A stretch of DNA of 64,000 bases, taken from contig CAJNOP010000080.1 of NCBI GenBank assembly GCA_905250075.1, positions 496,001-560,000 on the forward strand. The letters are read 5' to 3'. The first letter of the stretch is position 1; the number at the start of each line of letters is the position of its first letter. The stretch is from Rotaria sp. Silwood1 (Eukaryota > Rotifera > Eurotatoria > Philodinida > Philodinidae). Below the pieces are notes generated by a model. The model searched no databases. It was not told the DNA's origin and saw only the letters and a program-made list of their open reading frames with translations. The translations under genes and the position numbers were made by a program. Shown here one piece after another: positions 1 to 14,272 of this stretch.

Positions 1-3000
1 TTGATCAGGTTTATTTTGATTTGATCAGAAACTATTGCTCTTCTCTACCTAGCTGAAATATCAACACTTCGATCACGTTTTCCCTTTCTTACTGAGTACG
101 CTGTTGAAAACGATGTTGTCGAGTTTTGAAACTTGGGTCTTAAGCACATCATCTTGTCTAGAAAAAAATTTTACATACCACAAGAAAGAGTACTGTTAAA
201 AGTATCAAACTCAACTGAGTTCTGATTTTTACTACGCTGTTTTACGACAATCATAGGAAAAGAAAAAGTTCAAGTCAAAAGCAATACCAAATTTACAAAC
301 TTTTGATCTTTTTTGCTTCACATATAATTTCCTTAGCTTCTTGTGCTTGAAATTCTAGAATTAAAGTTTAAATATGATTTTGTAGAGAATTTCATAGCGC
401 GTCTATTAACAAAAGAATTTGTTTTAGCTAACCTAAGAAACAGTAGTTAGAGTAAAAATACCGAGACCAAGTTCATAGTTAATTTTAGTTTTTTGTGAAG
501 CATATTTCTAAGCTTATAATTTTCTTACTACATAAGCTAAAGGGATCAAGCAATAGTCATTTTGTAAAGCATCTTTTACTGTATCTTTTTCTCATAGAGA
601 CAAATTTACAATCATGTGTTTTTGACTAAATAAAAGTTTATTATACAAAATGAGACAGGACTTGTGGCTCACCTTGTAAGCACTTTTATCTCTTTCATAT
701 CAACTTGATGATCAATAATTTAACACAAATGATATTATTTTCACTTGAGTTTTATCACAAGTAATATTTTCTGTTATATAGAAGAATCATGAAAACATTT
801 TTTTTTAGTTCTATCTATTATATAGACTTGACCAGTTAATATTCTTATCTTCATTCTTTCCAGATATTTTTTTTATTCTGATCTATCAGTCCGAATTCTT
901 TTTCATTATGAAGTTCAAACAAAAGTATTTATATAAATTAATAGAAGGATAGAAAGACTCTTACCAGAATTGGAAAAAAGACAATCATTCTTTGTTTCTT
1001 ACATCACTATATGAATCGTTTACACGTGCTTCTTTGCTCATTTTTGCAATGAGCGTTTTATACCATTGATATGCTATAAAAGCAAGATAAGTTAACTTTT
1101 AACAAACGAAGTTGTTTTTCTCTTAAGCCTTTTATGATCTATTAAATGAACATTTTATCGAAATGGCTATTACTTCTGCTTCCTTTTTATTGATGCCTTC
1201 ACTTTTTTTTGTTGTATTATAGATCTATTCATTCTTTTCATGTTTGTCATTCCTATCAAACTTTGACAACAAAATAGGAGTACAAATGAGCCTATAGAAA
1301 CTCCATACTAATAATGAAAATGGAGCGCAGAAATCTTGCTATGTTATTCAAGATATTGTCCTATTCTGAGCTCAAAAGAATCTGACGTGATTTCCAAGAA
1401 ATGCAAAATTCTTTCCAGATGAAAGACATCTTGCCTGGTCATTTAAAATTTGTCTATTGGTCTCTTGTCTGATTTTCAAGATCTTATTTTCCAGACAATA
1501 ACATGTACGGTTCGGCTATCTCTAGTAAAACAAGTACTTTGTATACAATCAGGTCATGTAATTGATGATTTTCTTTTTAGAGAAAAATTAAATAAAAGCA
1601 AATATTTTCTTATTGGTTCAAAGTATCGCTAACAATCAAGTAGAAAAAGCACTAAAAATCAGGAGTCTCCTCGTCAAATCAGCAAGTTTGATAATTCTGA
1701 TCATGACTTTGACTTGGAATGAATGTTGTTTCTGTTGACTTTTATAACAAAAGCAGTGACAAGGGAAAAAGCATTGACAAACCAGTTGCATTCAGACAAT
1801 TGAATTGATCTATAGAACTTCTCAATATTCACATCTATATGACAATGATTTTTTACTTATGAAAACTAAATTCAGATTCTTTTTCTAAATAGAATTTAAT
1901 GATTGGTAGATGATGGATCTTTTAATTATAAATTTCATCAGCACGTTTTCTTCTTATATTTGAGAAATAGATCGGTAAATAATAGTCGATTACTGTCATA
2001 TATATTTACTATCGTATCTCTTACATCAATTTAATTTAGTTCGATTAAGAGAGAACGCATTTTTTTGTGCCTATGTCCTTGAAATTTCTGTATTTTTGTC
2101 AATACTTATGAGATAATAAAACCAAATGTTGATAATGGAAGTATTCTCAGATGTCGACTATTTTTTATCGATTTCAGTACCAAAAACGAACTGAAATGTA
2201 AGTGAAGTTTTAGGAAAAAACGTCTTGATTCTTCTCTCATTCAAACTCCAAACAAATCAGTATAGGAATATCAAGTGACTGTTGTTTGTATTATTTCTCT
2301 TGTTGGTAATAATTAACATCGGAATTATTTTTTTCATACATATGGTTCAATTAATTTTTGATAATTATCGTATATTGATATAAAATCTTTCTATATAATC
2401 AATGACCAAATATACTTTTCGAATATTTAATAATTTAATGTGTTATTCTGTCAATAAATATGATCTCAAACTGATATGAAATCAATTTAATGAAAAATCA
2501 TTTTTATTTTATACTTATTAATAAAAAGTCTGTCTTTAAAAAAATCTCCACATGTCATCGATATTATTGACTTTTCGTCATATCTATTCGAGATGCAATT
2601 AATTATTATGATTCAAAGTTAAACATTATTATCTTAAAACATGTTTTCATTGTTTTTCACCAACATTTATAGACCATGATCAGTTAAATTGTATTATATG
2701 GTTAAAATTTTTTTTTTTTATTAATATGATTACATTGTCTTGCATTACTTGGTTTAAAGAAATTATTGAATTCATCTTAGGATAAAGTTCCTGAGTGAAA
2801 ATGTATTAAACCAAGTGTTGTAAGTTTCGCCCCTAGCCATAGTTCTGGTAAATCTGGTCTAGTTCCGGTGGGGGGATTCGGAAAAACAATTTCTGAATTT
2901 CTATGTATTGAATCTAAAAGGTCTTAAATACGCATAATTGATTGATTCAGCCGGTCGATATCACATTTTTTGGTTATCTCGCTTGAATTTTGCTTTGATT

Positions 3001-4606
3001 GGTAAAATTTATAAAGCAATTCTATAAAACTCATAGAAAATTCAATTACATTTCTTTTTGTTTCAGTTTGGACTATTTTTTTCTCTTGCACTACTTTATT
3101 TTTGATGCAAATCGAGGAAAAAAGGTTCATTGATCTTCATTAGTTTAATGTTTTCAATAACGCTAGGATGTGATCATAAAATCAAAAGATATAATTATAA
3201 GTAAAAAAAAGCGCCCATTTCTTTTTTCTCTTTTCCGCTGCTTGATTAACTCTGCACTGATATTTTTTTTGTCCTCACTTCGAAACTAATAACAGTGTTC
3301 TTTTCTACTAAGTTAATTGTGCATTGACGTGTAAGAGACCAGAGCTTTTTTGATTAAATATTAGTTAAATGATGACAGATCACTTTTGTCTTCAATATTG
3401 TAAGTTTTTAGGTAAGAAAGTCTTTAGATAGATTAAATATTATTCTCATAACTGGATATCGAATGGTTAATACTTTTTTTAGCTTCTTATAATTTATCGA
3501 AATGCATACTGGAATATATACCGACTATCGTCTCGAATTGACAATACGATAACGGTGAATAGTCGTCATCACTTCATTCCTTTAATTTATTATTAAAAAT
3601 TATATTTTTCCCATCTAATCTGAAGAAGCCCTGTTCTCAAAATTTTAGAAACGTTTTGTTTTATAACAAACGAGAATGAATGTCTCACAATCATGTAAAA
3701 AACCTATTGAATTAAAATATATATAATTGTATTCATACTATTAGTTTCTTATCGTGCATAACTAAATAATAAATCGATTAATTTACATAATTTTAAGATT
3801 TATATGAAATTGTCATGCAAAAAAAATCATAAAAAGAAATTTATTAATGTTCCCATGATTTATAATCCATTTCCTATTTGAAAATAAAATATGGATCAAT
3901 CGACATCAGTGCCATCTATTTTCGCAGTTGGTTTTTTTTTCTTTCATATAACACTATTTCAATAAATTACATAGGTGAATGATTTTTTTTTCTATTATTT
4001 AAATAAAAACAAACGTTATGTAAGAGCTTCTAACATGATTTGAGCAAAACAAAATAGACATATTATTTATTTTCGTACCTCCTATTTCGTTACATTCAAG
4101 GTATGCAATGTAAGATACAAATCATTCTTTGTTTTACGCATTTCCTATTCTCATGATAAGCAATCCGTGACCAAAAAAAAACGATATCTATATAGGTTTT
4201 ATTACATAATTGGTCCGATTAGAATTAAGAAACTCTTTCATTCTTCGTTTTCATTCGTTGCTATTATTGTTGTTGTTTATTTGTCACTTGAGAAATATTA
4301 TTCATCATCATATGTTTTAGACGAAGAGATAAAAACAAAGCGTTTTTTATTTTATTTTCATTATTATTATTATTATTTGTATTTTGTGCATGAAAATAAT
4401 CAATCCCGATTGGTTTGATCGATCAATAATGATCGAATTGAATTGTTGTTGGTCATAAGAAAACAATACAAAAGAATTTTTTAAAAGGATCAAACAACGC
4501 AAAAACGATTTCATTCTAATTAATTTTATCATTTTTTTTTTACTTCGTTCATCTTGGATCTATAGAACTGAAGCGATTTTCAGACGCACTCACTCATTTG
4601 CGACAA
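1..4606. other. Upstream AT-rich spacer, no gene recognised
   Basis: No open frame here looks like a real protein; the short frames are low-complexity products of AT-rich sequence. A small GC-richer island at about 2826-2882 stands out, with a partly repeated motif (TAGTTC-GGT twice) and a run of G, but I cannot assign it. The last few hundred bases before 4607 presumably hold the promoter and 5' UTR of the B56 gene; no core promoter element is convincing. Confidence 0.6.
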
Positions 4607-7600
4607 ATGCCGTCGTCTTCATCGTCCTCTTCATCGAAAGATAAGGACAAAGAAAAAGAATCTAGCAAGACAAAAAAGGTATCGAATTTATTTAATTGAT
4701 ATAAAAATGATTTTAAACTCATTTTCTAAATTTTTTTTCTTTTAGACGGCCTCTGTCACAAAATCAAAATCGAAAGATGAACCAGATGGAAAATCAACTG
4801 GAAATGATGATGTAAGAAATCTTGTAATAGTTCATATTCTATTAAAAATTTTTTGTATATTTTAAAGAGTAAAGGGAAAGAATCTGCAATGGGTAAAACA
4901 TCATCAACAACATCTTCAATTAGTAATAGTTCAGCAATAAAGTCAACAACACGTCCAACAAATTCTCTTTCATCATCTCAACAACAAAATGAAATAATAT
5001 CAACAGGAAATAATCTCAATAGTGGTAGTTCAACTTTAACATCATCACATCCACCACAAACATCATTAACGAAAGTTCAACCAATGACTGGTGCACCTAA
5101 TAGACGTAACGATAATCGTCGTAATTCTTCACGATTTAATATTTCAAAAAATCGTGAACTTGTTAAATTACCATTAATGAAAGATGCATCTACTAATGAA
5201 CGTGAATCATTATTTATACAAAAATTACAACAATGTTGTACTGTATTTGATTTTCAACTTGATCCATTATCAGATCTTAAATGGAAAGAAATAAAACGTG
5301 CTGCATTAAATGAACTTATTGATTATATAGCATCAAATCGAGGTGTTATTACTGATTCAATCTATCCAGAAGCTGTACGAATGGTAAATCATGAAAAGAA
5401 AAACAAAAAGGAAAATGTGCTTCAAGTTTATCTTTTGTGTATTTTTTAGTTTTCAATTAATCTTTTTCGAACATTACCACCAGTAAGTAATCCAACAGGT
5501 GCTGATTATGATCCAGAAGAAGATGAACCAAATCTTGAAGTAGCATGGCCACATTTACAACTTGTCTATGATTTCTTTTTACGTTTTCTTGAATCACCTG
5601 ATTTTCAACCAAATGCAGCTAAACGATATATTGATCAAAAATTTGTTCTCAATGTAATAACAAAAAAAAAAAAAAGAAAAACTAAATCATTGTATTTTGA
5701 ATTCATTTTGAAAAAATACTATTTTTGTTTTGTCTATTTAGTTACTTGATTTATTTGATAGTGAAGATCCACGTGAACGTGATTATTTAAAAACAATTCT
5801 TCATCGTATTTATGGAAAATTTCTTGGTTTACGTGCTTATATACGAAAACAAATCAATAATACATTCTATAAAGTAAATATAAGGAAAAATATAGACTTC
5901 ATGCAATATTATTTTGTTTTTTTGTACTTATCTAAAAAATCTGTAATATTTAAAAATATTCATATATTAATAGAAGGAAGTCTTTTTCCAGGTCGTTGAT
6001 CATATTTGATAAATAGGAAATCAATTGTATAATGTTAAGTAAATAGAATAAAAAAAACAATATTATTATTTGTTTTCTAGTCTTATTAGATATGCATTAG
6101 TCATTGTTGGATTGGTATTCAAGAAGATAGATATCCAGCTGACCCAATGAAAATTGTCAATAAGATGAAAATTTCGTCACTTTAGAAATGTCCGATTATT
6201 TGCCATTTTTTTTATAGCTTCGTAGTAACTTCGGATAGAAACAGGTTTCAGAAGAGAAAACAAGTTACAAGGAGTTTCATTTTTGACATCGACTCCTAAA
6301 AAAACAACATTCTAGAGCCAATATTCCATTGAACTAGAATTCGTGCATAGCTAATTCTTATATATACGTAAAAATGATCTATTGAGTCTTATTTCTAAAA
6401 TAAGAATAGTTATTATGTTTATACAATTGATGGAAATCGCCTGAAGATGTGTTCGGTCTCGATAAATTCCTAATTATCACGATGTTAAAAAATGTCAAGT
6501 GTTTCCGAGTAGGAAACAATATTGAATTCTTCAAATTTCGTTATACAACAAGTCTTAGTATTTGTGATATATTTAATGGATTTTATTTTTTAATGAAAAA
6601 TAAAGAATTCAATGCAAAGCTTTAATAATCTAGAGATTGAACACTATAAAATTGTTTTTTTCTTGTAAATAAATATGAAATATTGACATTTCCTTTTTAG
6701 TTTATCTATGAAACTGAACGACATAATGGTATTGCTGAATTACTTGAAATTCTTGGAAGGTAAAAAAGAAAAAAAAGAAGCAAACTTGTTTTTATTTAAT
6801 AAAAAAATTAAAATTTCTAAATTTTGTTTAGTATTATAAATGGATTTGCATTACCATTAAAAGAAGAACATAAAGTATTTTTAATAAAAGTCTTATTACC
6901 ATTGCATAAAGTTAAAACACTCAGTGTTTATCATCCACAATTAGCTTATTGTATTGTGCAATTTCTTGAAAAAGATCCAAGCTTAACGCAACCGGTATTA
7001 TAATATGACATACAAATAAAAAATTTTTCTATTTTTATTTTATAGGTGATCATGGGTTTACTTAAATATTGGCCAAAAACTCATAGTCCAAAGGAGGTTA
7101 TGTTTCTTAATGAATTAGAAGAAATTCTTGATGTTATGGAACCAGTTGAATTTCAAAAAGTCATGGTTCCTTTATTTAAACAATTAGCTAAATGTGTATC
7201 AAGTCCACATTTTCAAGTTTGTTTTATTTAAAATAAAATAATACCAAAACATAAGATTTATGTTGTTCTTTATTTTTGTTTTTTTTGTTAGGTTGCTGAA
7301 AGAGCACTTTATTATTGGAATAATGAATATATAATGAGCTTATTAACTGAAAATGCTGCTGTTATTTTACCAATTATGTTTCCAGCTTTGTATAAAAATA
7401 CAAAAACACATTGGAATAAGTAAATACAAATTTAAATATTTACTTAATGTTTTTAATTGTTTTTTTCTTTTTTTAATCATCGAAAATAAATAGAACAATT
7501 CATGGTTTGATTTATAATGCATTAAAATTATTTATGGAAATGAATCATAAATTATTTGATGAATGTTCACAAAAATATAAACTTGAAAAACAAAAAGAAA

Positions 7601-9382
7601 AAGATAAATTACGTGATCGAGATTCAGCATGGACAAAAATTGAATCAAAAGCTAGACAAAATCCAAATGTAAAAAAAGAAAAACATTAATTAATTTGATT
7701 CTAATAAATTAGATTAAATTTATTTATTTTATTAGTATAAAGCATTTGCCGCTAATCAACCAGAACTTTATCGACCTATTGATAATGATGATGATGATGG
7801 TGGCGCAGCTAATATAACAGCAAAAGAAATTGAACAAGAAGCTAAAGAGGTAAGAAAATAAAGATTTAATGATAAAAGATCGACTGAATAACCAAAGTTT
7901 GATAAATTTTATAGAACTAAAGAAAAAAATTCATGAAATAGAAAACGATAATATATATATATACGAGCAGTTTTATTTGTTACCGACGTGATTTTGTAAA
8001 ATAAATTTTTACATACATTTATATTTACAAATACCGCAAGTTCAAAAAGTATTTTTCCAAGAGTAACGAGGTAACTATCAGGGTTGATACCTCACCGCCG
8101 TTTAAGACCATATTAGATCTACAAGAACATCTTAGTGAGACGAACAGAAGCTTAAAAGTATTTATCTCTATTGGTCTTTGAGGTCAAGTTATGATTGTTT
8201 TACTGAACTTCTAATTCAACTATGAGAATATACCAAAAACTCAAAAAAAACAATCTTTCGACGTGGAATATTGCTTATGAAAAGATCAAATGATCAGTAG
8301 AGTATTCCTTGGTCGAGATATTGAATTTCCAAAATGAGTCGTTTACCATAGACATGACACAAAAATCGAATTTACTTGATAATTGAATATCTCGACAAAA
8401 GAACAGTTTTTTTTTTCGGCTGAAGCTTTCAAGATATTCTATAGATCAATCTATGAACAAAATTTTTGCGTCGAAATTCTATTTTTTGAGTTTTCACTGC
8501 ATATCTAAAGCTGAATCAAAAATTCAGTAAAGCGATCATAATTTGCTTTCAACGATCCATGGTGACAAATCCTTTTAGGTTTTCACTAGTCTAGTCAAGG
8601 CGCAATATGTCCTCAAACAGTGGGTATTAGTTTGGATGATTTTCTTGAAAATGGAGTATTTTGTCGTAGACTCTTCAGACTATAAAATCTTGGAGTAAAC
8701 TATATCTTATTGAACATGCTTCGATTTTACAATGCATTGTCAGTGACGTAACTGAGTACGAATATAGAAATGAAAAGTCTGAATGAGACGTTCAAAAAAC
8801 AATACTAAATGCTATAAATTTTTTTTTTTTTGGAATCTTAAGATCATAGCAAGACAAAAATGTTTCGTTCTGGAACATGAGTTAATCTCTACAGAGTTAG
8901 TTATTTTTGAAGTTAGATCATGCTAAAAATTCCACTGTAGATATAGTTTGCAGTGCAGAGTCTATCCTGAAATTTTCGTCATGAGACTCGAGAGTTATTG
9001 GCTAATTACATATTAGTTAATCAATTAATTAAGTTTAATTAGATTTCAACGGAAAGAGTTTATTTAAAAAGAATCAAAGTCAAATCGAAGATAGTCATGT
9101 TCCGTTTTGCTTGATCTTGTCCATATTATATATATTAATCCATATCTTTTGTAAAATATACTGTTTCTAAGAAATAGAAGATACTGTTCTGTTTTTAAAT
9201 TTAAGTCTTCATTAATTATATTTGCTTTTTAGGCAAGTCGTACAATGCAGAAAAACAAACCGATGATAAGACGCAAGAGTGAATTGCCTCATGATTATTC
9301 TACATTGAATGCGTTAGAAAGACACAAGCGACCGAATGAATTTTTAAGTTCTGCAAATGAAGCAAATTCCAATGTTCAATAA
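4607..9382 (+). CDS. PPP2R5: PP2A regulatory subunit B56 (PPP2R5 family), 12 exons
   Basis: Regulatory B' subunit of protein phosphatase 2A, which directs the AC core enzyme to LxxIxE-bearing substrates. Exons that keep one frame with GT..AG introns: 4607-4678, 4746-4811, 4868-5383, 5450-5653, 5742-5873, 6701-6759, 6832-6994, 7046-7216, 7292-7419, 7494-7668, 7736-7849, 9233-9382; about 649 residues. The start is the first ATG of the frame and opens a Ser/Lys/Thr-rich disordered extension of about 190 residues. The HEAT-like core follows with hallmark strings such as [29 protein letters not shown] and [15 protein letters not shown]. The HRIYGKF stretch holds the His-Arg of the substrate-binding groove. 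The tail RRKSELP is typical of the family, closest to gamma/delta types. An AATAAA lies at 9409. Introns 5 (5874-6700) and 11 (7850-9232) are unusually long; the latter holds a foldback repeat. No broken residues seen. Confidence 0.95.
8060..8650. repeat. Long imperfect palindrome (foldback) inside B56 intron 11
   Basis: Reading inward from about 8060 and from the complement of about 8650, the two halves align through most of their length. The inner part pairs GTCGAGATATTGAATT (about 8312) with AATTGAATATCTCGAC (about 8381-8397). Further out, AAAACTCAAAAA on the left matches TTTTTTGAGTTTT on the right (near 8490), and TTATGATTGTTTTACTGAA matches the complement of the block near 8530-8545. The centre is near 8350-8380. 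Arms are about 270-290 bases, roughly 65-75% identical by eye. The transcribed intron could fold into a long bulged hairpin. No terminal duplication was identified. Confidence 0.7.
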
Positions 9383-9431
9383 ATGAATAGGACCTAATAT
9401 CATCTTAAAATAAAACGATCTGAAGATCTTC

Positions 9432-9464
<33 letters not shown>

Positions 9465-10447
9465 TTTTAAATATCTTCATTTTCTTATCTAGTTAAATCA
9501 ATTCCTTTGTTTTTTCTTTATTTGTTCTATAATAGTTTGTACAGAATCTTAAAAAAATTATTTAAATAAGAAGCAAAAAACCGAAGAGTGAACTAAAACT
9601 TTTCTATCTCTTTCATTTAGGGTTGATTTCTTTCTAGTATGCGTTATCATGTCCTTTTTTTTCGCTTGTATTTTTCTACACATATACACGTCATGAACGT
9701 GTTTCGCTTTGTTCCTTCATTTTTTTTTCTTTGTTCGTATGTTCAATTAGGCGAAGCCAATAACACATATTTGTTCTTGCCTTCTATTCTTGCTCGCATC
9801 TATTTGTTCGTTTCCCCATATATATATATATATTAAACACATATTCTGTCTTTTGTCCTCTTTTTTTTTTGTATCATCAAACAATGGAATAATTGCTCTT
9901 CTTTTCTAAAAAACAGAAAAAAAGAAAGAAAGTTTTATGCGTATGAACATGTAGTTACTTGTTCGCGAGCTTTGATCAATTGATCTTGAAAAGAAAAATC
10001 AAAAAAAAAGTATGATGAAAGATCAGTTATTATTCTCTTTATTGCCTGTGTGGCTTGTGTGATCATCTGCATTTGTTGCGTATGTTTGTGTGTGTAATTC
10101 TTCAATTTTTTTTTGCTTATTGCGGCTTTTGTTTGCAAAACATCAATACAATACAAATCTTTTATCATCATGTTCTTTCTTTTTTTTTTCGTCTCTTACG
10201 ATTTATGGGTTTTTTTTCTTTGTTTGTTTATAGATTTTATCATCATCTTTCTCTATACACGACTGTTGTCATCGACGGTTTCGGTTTCGGTTTTGTTCTT
10301 CTATATTCATTTATCTATTACAATGCTCGTTTAAGCAGATAAAAAAAAACACAAAAGAAGTAACAAGTATTTTTAATTGGATCGAAGCTTCCCTTTTGTT
10401 TGTGTTTATTATAACACATTAATTTGATATTAAGTTTTAAAAAAGTT
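9383..10447. other. Spacer between B56 and SZRD1, T-rich
   Basis: The first 60 bases are the B56 3' UTR. The remainder is pyrimidine-rich on the plus strand with long T runs and short TA and GTT repeats. Frames here (for example 10055-10342) are T-run artefacts. The SZRD1 promoter should lie at its right end, but no element is clear. Confidence 0.6.
9432..9464. repeat. GTT trinucleotide microsatellite
   Basis: About ten uninterrupted GTT units in the 3' flank of the B56 gene, followed by a T run. Confidence 0.9.
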
Positions 10448-10461
10448 ATGGTGGATACAGT

Positions 10462-10495
<34 letters not shown>

Positions 10496-13423
10496 GGGAA
10501 TGATAATGATGATTGGGAAGTAGCTGTCGACACTGGTGAATTTGATAAACGACTTGAACAACAAGAAAAAGCTCGTGCAGCTAATCAAGTACATTTTTTT
10601 TTCTTCATTGTATAAAAGCCTTAACGATAAGAAGAATGTTTCATGGTGTGAGTACTATCTCCTACTAGGTTTATACCGACCTATCAAATTTAGAAAGTGA
10701 ACAGCAGTCGTTTTTATTTAGTGGGTTTTAATTCTACAGTAAATAACTTTGTTCATATTTTGATTTTAAAACACTAAAACTTAGAGTTGTTCAGAAAATT
10801 TTATTAAAAATATTAGTCTTTTAAATAGATAAGCATGTCATGGTTTGAAATATTCTCTATTATTTTTTGAAACTATTTTGATTAAACCTTCAGGGTTTTG
10901 TTAATACTATTTTTTAAATTCTAAACAGTTGGTCTTCCTATGGAAAATATAGTAATGATTATGATATTAGAGAATTTAATAAAATACTAAAAAAAAAGAT
11001 TAAATTTTGGAAAATATTTGATTGTAATTTATAGTTTACAATATAAACAAATGGGTATAAGTTATGCTAATCTAGTTATAAGATTCTTATTAATATGGTG
11101 AGTATGAATATTGTCTAAATTAGTCTATGTTGATAAATATGTTTTATCAAAGACTTTATTGTGATTATGGAATATTATCATCAATCAAAAATCTCAATTG
11201 TGATTATTTATGAAAACAATTTCCTTTTTTTCTTTCTTGATCAATTTGAATTTTTATTCATTAGATATAGTTCTTTTTTTTACGAAGTTGACGATATCAT
11301 GTATTTTTTATGAGATTCCTTAGCAATCTTTTGAATCAGTAACATTTGTAGATATTGATCAATTGAGAATTTTTTCGACTTTCAAGATTTAAAGTTCTAA
11401 ATAGAGAAAATCATATGAACCTTATTTCAATGTTGATAATCAAGAAATAATCAACAGAAATATTTACATCTCAATTTGTAATTGAAGTTTTAGCGATCAA
11501 TCTCCTTAACTATATATTGACAAACTCATTGATATTAATCGAAGTTGTCATTTTAATTGATATGAAATATGATGCTGAATGAAAATTTATTAAAAATATG
11601 TGTCTCACGAGAAAACTGTTCGAAGTAATTCACAATGATTACGCCGATATTTTTTCCATGAATAGAATCCAACGAAACGAGAAAAGTATCAAAGGATAAA
11701 AATCTATGGGTCTTTCTTCCTAAATGAATGACCATTTTAACAGACTTATCACTTGTAACAAAAGATATCTCGAGAACAAAGCATTCATTTTGATTGTGAC
11801 GTTTAAGGATCATAAGATCTATATACAATGAAATTTTTTAAATTGAAAATTCTATATTTTGAGTTGTCGGTAAATCTCTTATTATAAGTGATAAACCTAG
11901 CAAAATCGTTCTAACTTAGGAAGAAATATGCATTGGATTTTGATCCTGGAAAGTTTTTTCTAATTTCACTGTATCCTATTCATGAGAAAAAAATATCAGC
12001 ACAAAAGCTGTAAATCACATGATATAGTTCCCTCGTTAGATTTATTAAATACTTCAAATAGCCTATATGCGTTTTTTTTCAAATATCGATAAACTTTCTA
12101 TTTTCTCTGTCAATAATAGATCAATAGTTGCCGATGTCATATTATTCTATTACCTGGGAAACTTAATAGAACATTTCAATGTATTTGAAGAAGGTTATTT
12201 GTTCCTTTTTTTGCAAAGAATTTATAGTTGCATTGACAAGTGTGATATTATTACAATGAATATGCAAATAATCATGTTTTTTTTTTCAATGTCTAAATTG
12301 AATTGAATTCTTGTTAATGTATTTCAGGAGCCTACTATATCTGCTGTATCATCAAATGTGAATGATGATGACAGTCGAACTTCCTCAAGTATCAATTTTA
12401 TGAATTCAAATAAACCAATTCGAATTCTTAAACGACCGATCAGTCAATGTCAATTACCAACTAATAATGATGTAACTAATTCTTTGATATCAACCACTAC
12501 TACTTCTACAGCAGCATCAAATAATAACAATAATACTAATAACAGTAATTCGCCTGTTTCTACTACTACTTCTTCGTCTACAACAGTGCCTGTCGTATCG
12601 ATCATTCCACGTAATCATAATAAAGATTTGACTAATTCTTCACAATCAATAACAACACCTGTTTTTTCTTCACCTTCTTTATCTTCTCAAACAACAAAAC
12701 CTGCTATTAAAACTTATGAACAACGTGAACTTGAATATAGACTAGCTAGACTCAGGTAAAACATATCAAAGAGATAAGAAAAAAAAACAATAATCTATTG
12801 CAAATTTTAGAATAATGGGTGAAGAAGAAAGCTCAGTAAAAGATGATGATATACCTGTTGTTGAAACTACATCCGTGCCTACAGATGATACTACTAAACC
12901 TACTACCTCATCTTCGTCTACTACTTCTTCAACAATAAGAACAACAAATAAAATGAGTGGACTTTCTCAACAACCACTTCAATGTCATTCAACACCTGGT
13001 AGTTACGCTGCAAATTTATACTCACTTACTAATATACCATCGAATACTGGAACGATTCATTTTACACCAAATACTACTACTAATAATACTAATAATAATA
13101 ACAGTACGCCAAATCTTGGAACAGGACCTTATTCTTCACCTAATTTTCCTCAACATTATCATGGTGCTTATTCTACTCCATACTCTCATATGCCACCTCC
13201 ACCCTTAATTCCACGTTATCCATTGGCAGCAACAACAACTACTACACTTTACATGACATCCACAGCACCTTTTGTAAGTGCACCTTCATCATCATCATCA
13301 TCTGTATCTTCATCATATCATCTGACATCACAACAACATTCAAATATGACAACAACTAATTGGTATCATTATCAAAATCCACAAACACCTTATGGAACAC
13401 AACAGTATGGGCATCCACAATAA
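10448..13423 (+). CDS. SZRD1: SUZ-domain protein, SZRD1-like, 3 exons
   Basis: SUZ domains bind RNA; human SZRD1 is a small protein of this type. Exons 10448-10588, 12328-12755, 12811-13423 give about 393 residues. The N-terminus, after a poly-Thr run encoded by ACA repeats, has DDWEVAVDTGEFDKRLEQ, matching the conserved acidic SZRD1 start. The SUZ part is split: PIRILKRP (about residue 73) followed, after about 100 residues of Thr/Ser/Asn-rich insert, by YEQRELEYRLARLRIMGEE across the exon 2/3 junction. The rest (about 200 residues) is low-complexity Ser/Thr/Pro/Tyr-rich sequence; the SUZ-C motif of the vertebrate protein is not visible. The protein is more than twice the usual 150 or so residues because of these insertions. 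Intron 1 is 1.7 kb with no recognised content. The start ATG is the first of the frame. Confidence 0.88.
10589..12327. other. Large intron 1 of the SZRD1-like gene
   Basis: 1.74 kb bounded by GTACAT and TTTCAG. Frames within it on either strand (such as 11553-11828 minus) show no family resemblance. I see no transposon or RNA gene. Confidence 0.6.
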
Positions 13424-14272
13424 ATTATTTATTAAATATATATATATATATATATATGATTGTTTCTCTTTCTCTCTTACATGAAAAAAAAATTTATTCG
13501 TCGATCGATCGACATTAGATTTAAAAAAAGTCAACATTTTTATTATACTTTAAAATAGTAAGGCTAACGAAAAGCAATAATAGTTCAAAATGATCAACCA
13601 CGAAAACACAATCAAAAATAAGATGTTATAGTCAAAAAAATAATTTTAGAAAAATATATATGAACTCTATATACATATAAATTAAGATACTAAAAGAAAA
13701 ATGACAATGTTTGAGTTAAGTCAGTTTGTCTATGAATACAAATATTTACAAATTCTTGAATAGTTTCTTAAAAAATGAGAATTTATAGGGGAACTTTTCT
13801 TTGAGAAATGTCTTCGAGGAAAAAAGAGTGCATCACGATAATAAACTAACTCTGGGCTAGAGTGTGAGTATATGTATTCATCTGAGTTCGAAGTTAAGTA
13901 TTATTGCACTTGTATAAACTTACAGCACACGTGATATTTTGTTTCTTATTGTTTAGCGTCAAATTTAAAGTTGCAGCGCTGGTTACGAATATCATCTTAG
14001 ATTTTTTTTCTAAACTATTTCGATGAATGAAGAGAAACAACTTTCAAGAAATAAGACCATGGATGAATAAGGATGCTGTTTTTTTGCTTTTGACTAGCTA
14101 CTGACCGTGTATAATGTTTGAAATGTTTGAAAAAATTTATTAAACGGATATTCAAGTATTCTTTATCTAATGATGTAGATATTAACATATTTTATTATTT
14201 GAAGCAGATCATAGAATCGAATCATGAGAGAAAATACGAATCAATTGATATGTACAGCTCACTTTACAATTG

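Noticed and set aside
2826-2882. GC-rich island considered as a tRNA or other RNA gene
   Set aside because: No A/B boxes or cloverleaf; just a short repeated word and a G run.
10055-10342. Overlapping 95- and 73-residue frames between B56 and SZRD1
   Set aside because: Products of T runs; hydrophobic only because of TTT/TTC codons, and two frames are open at once.
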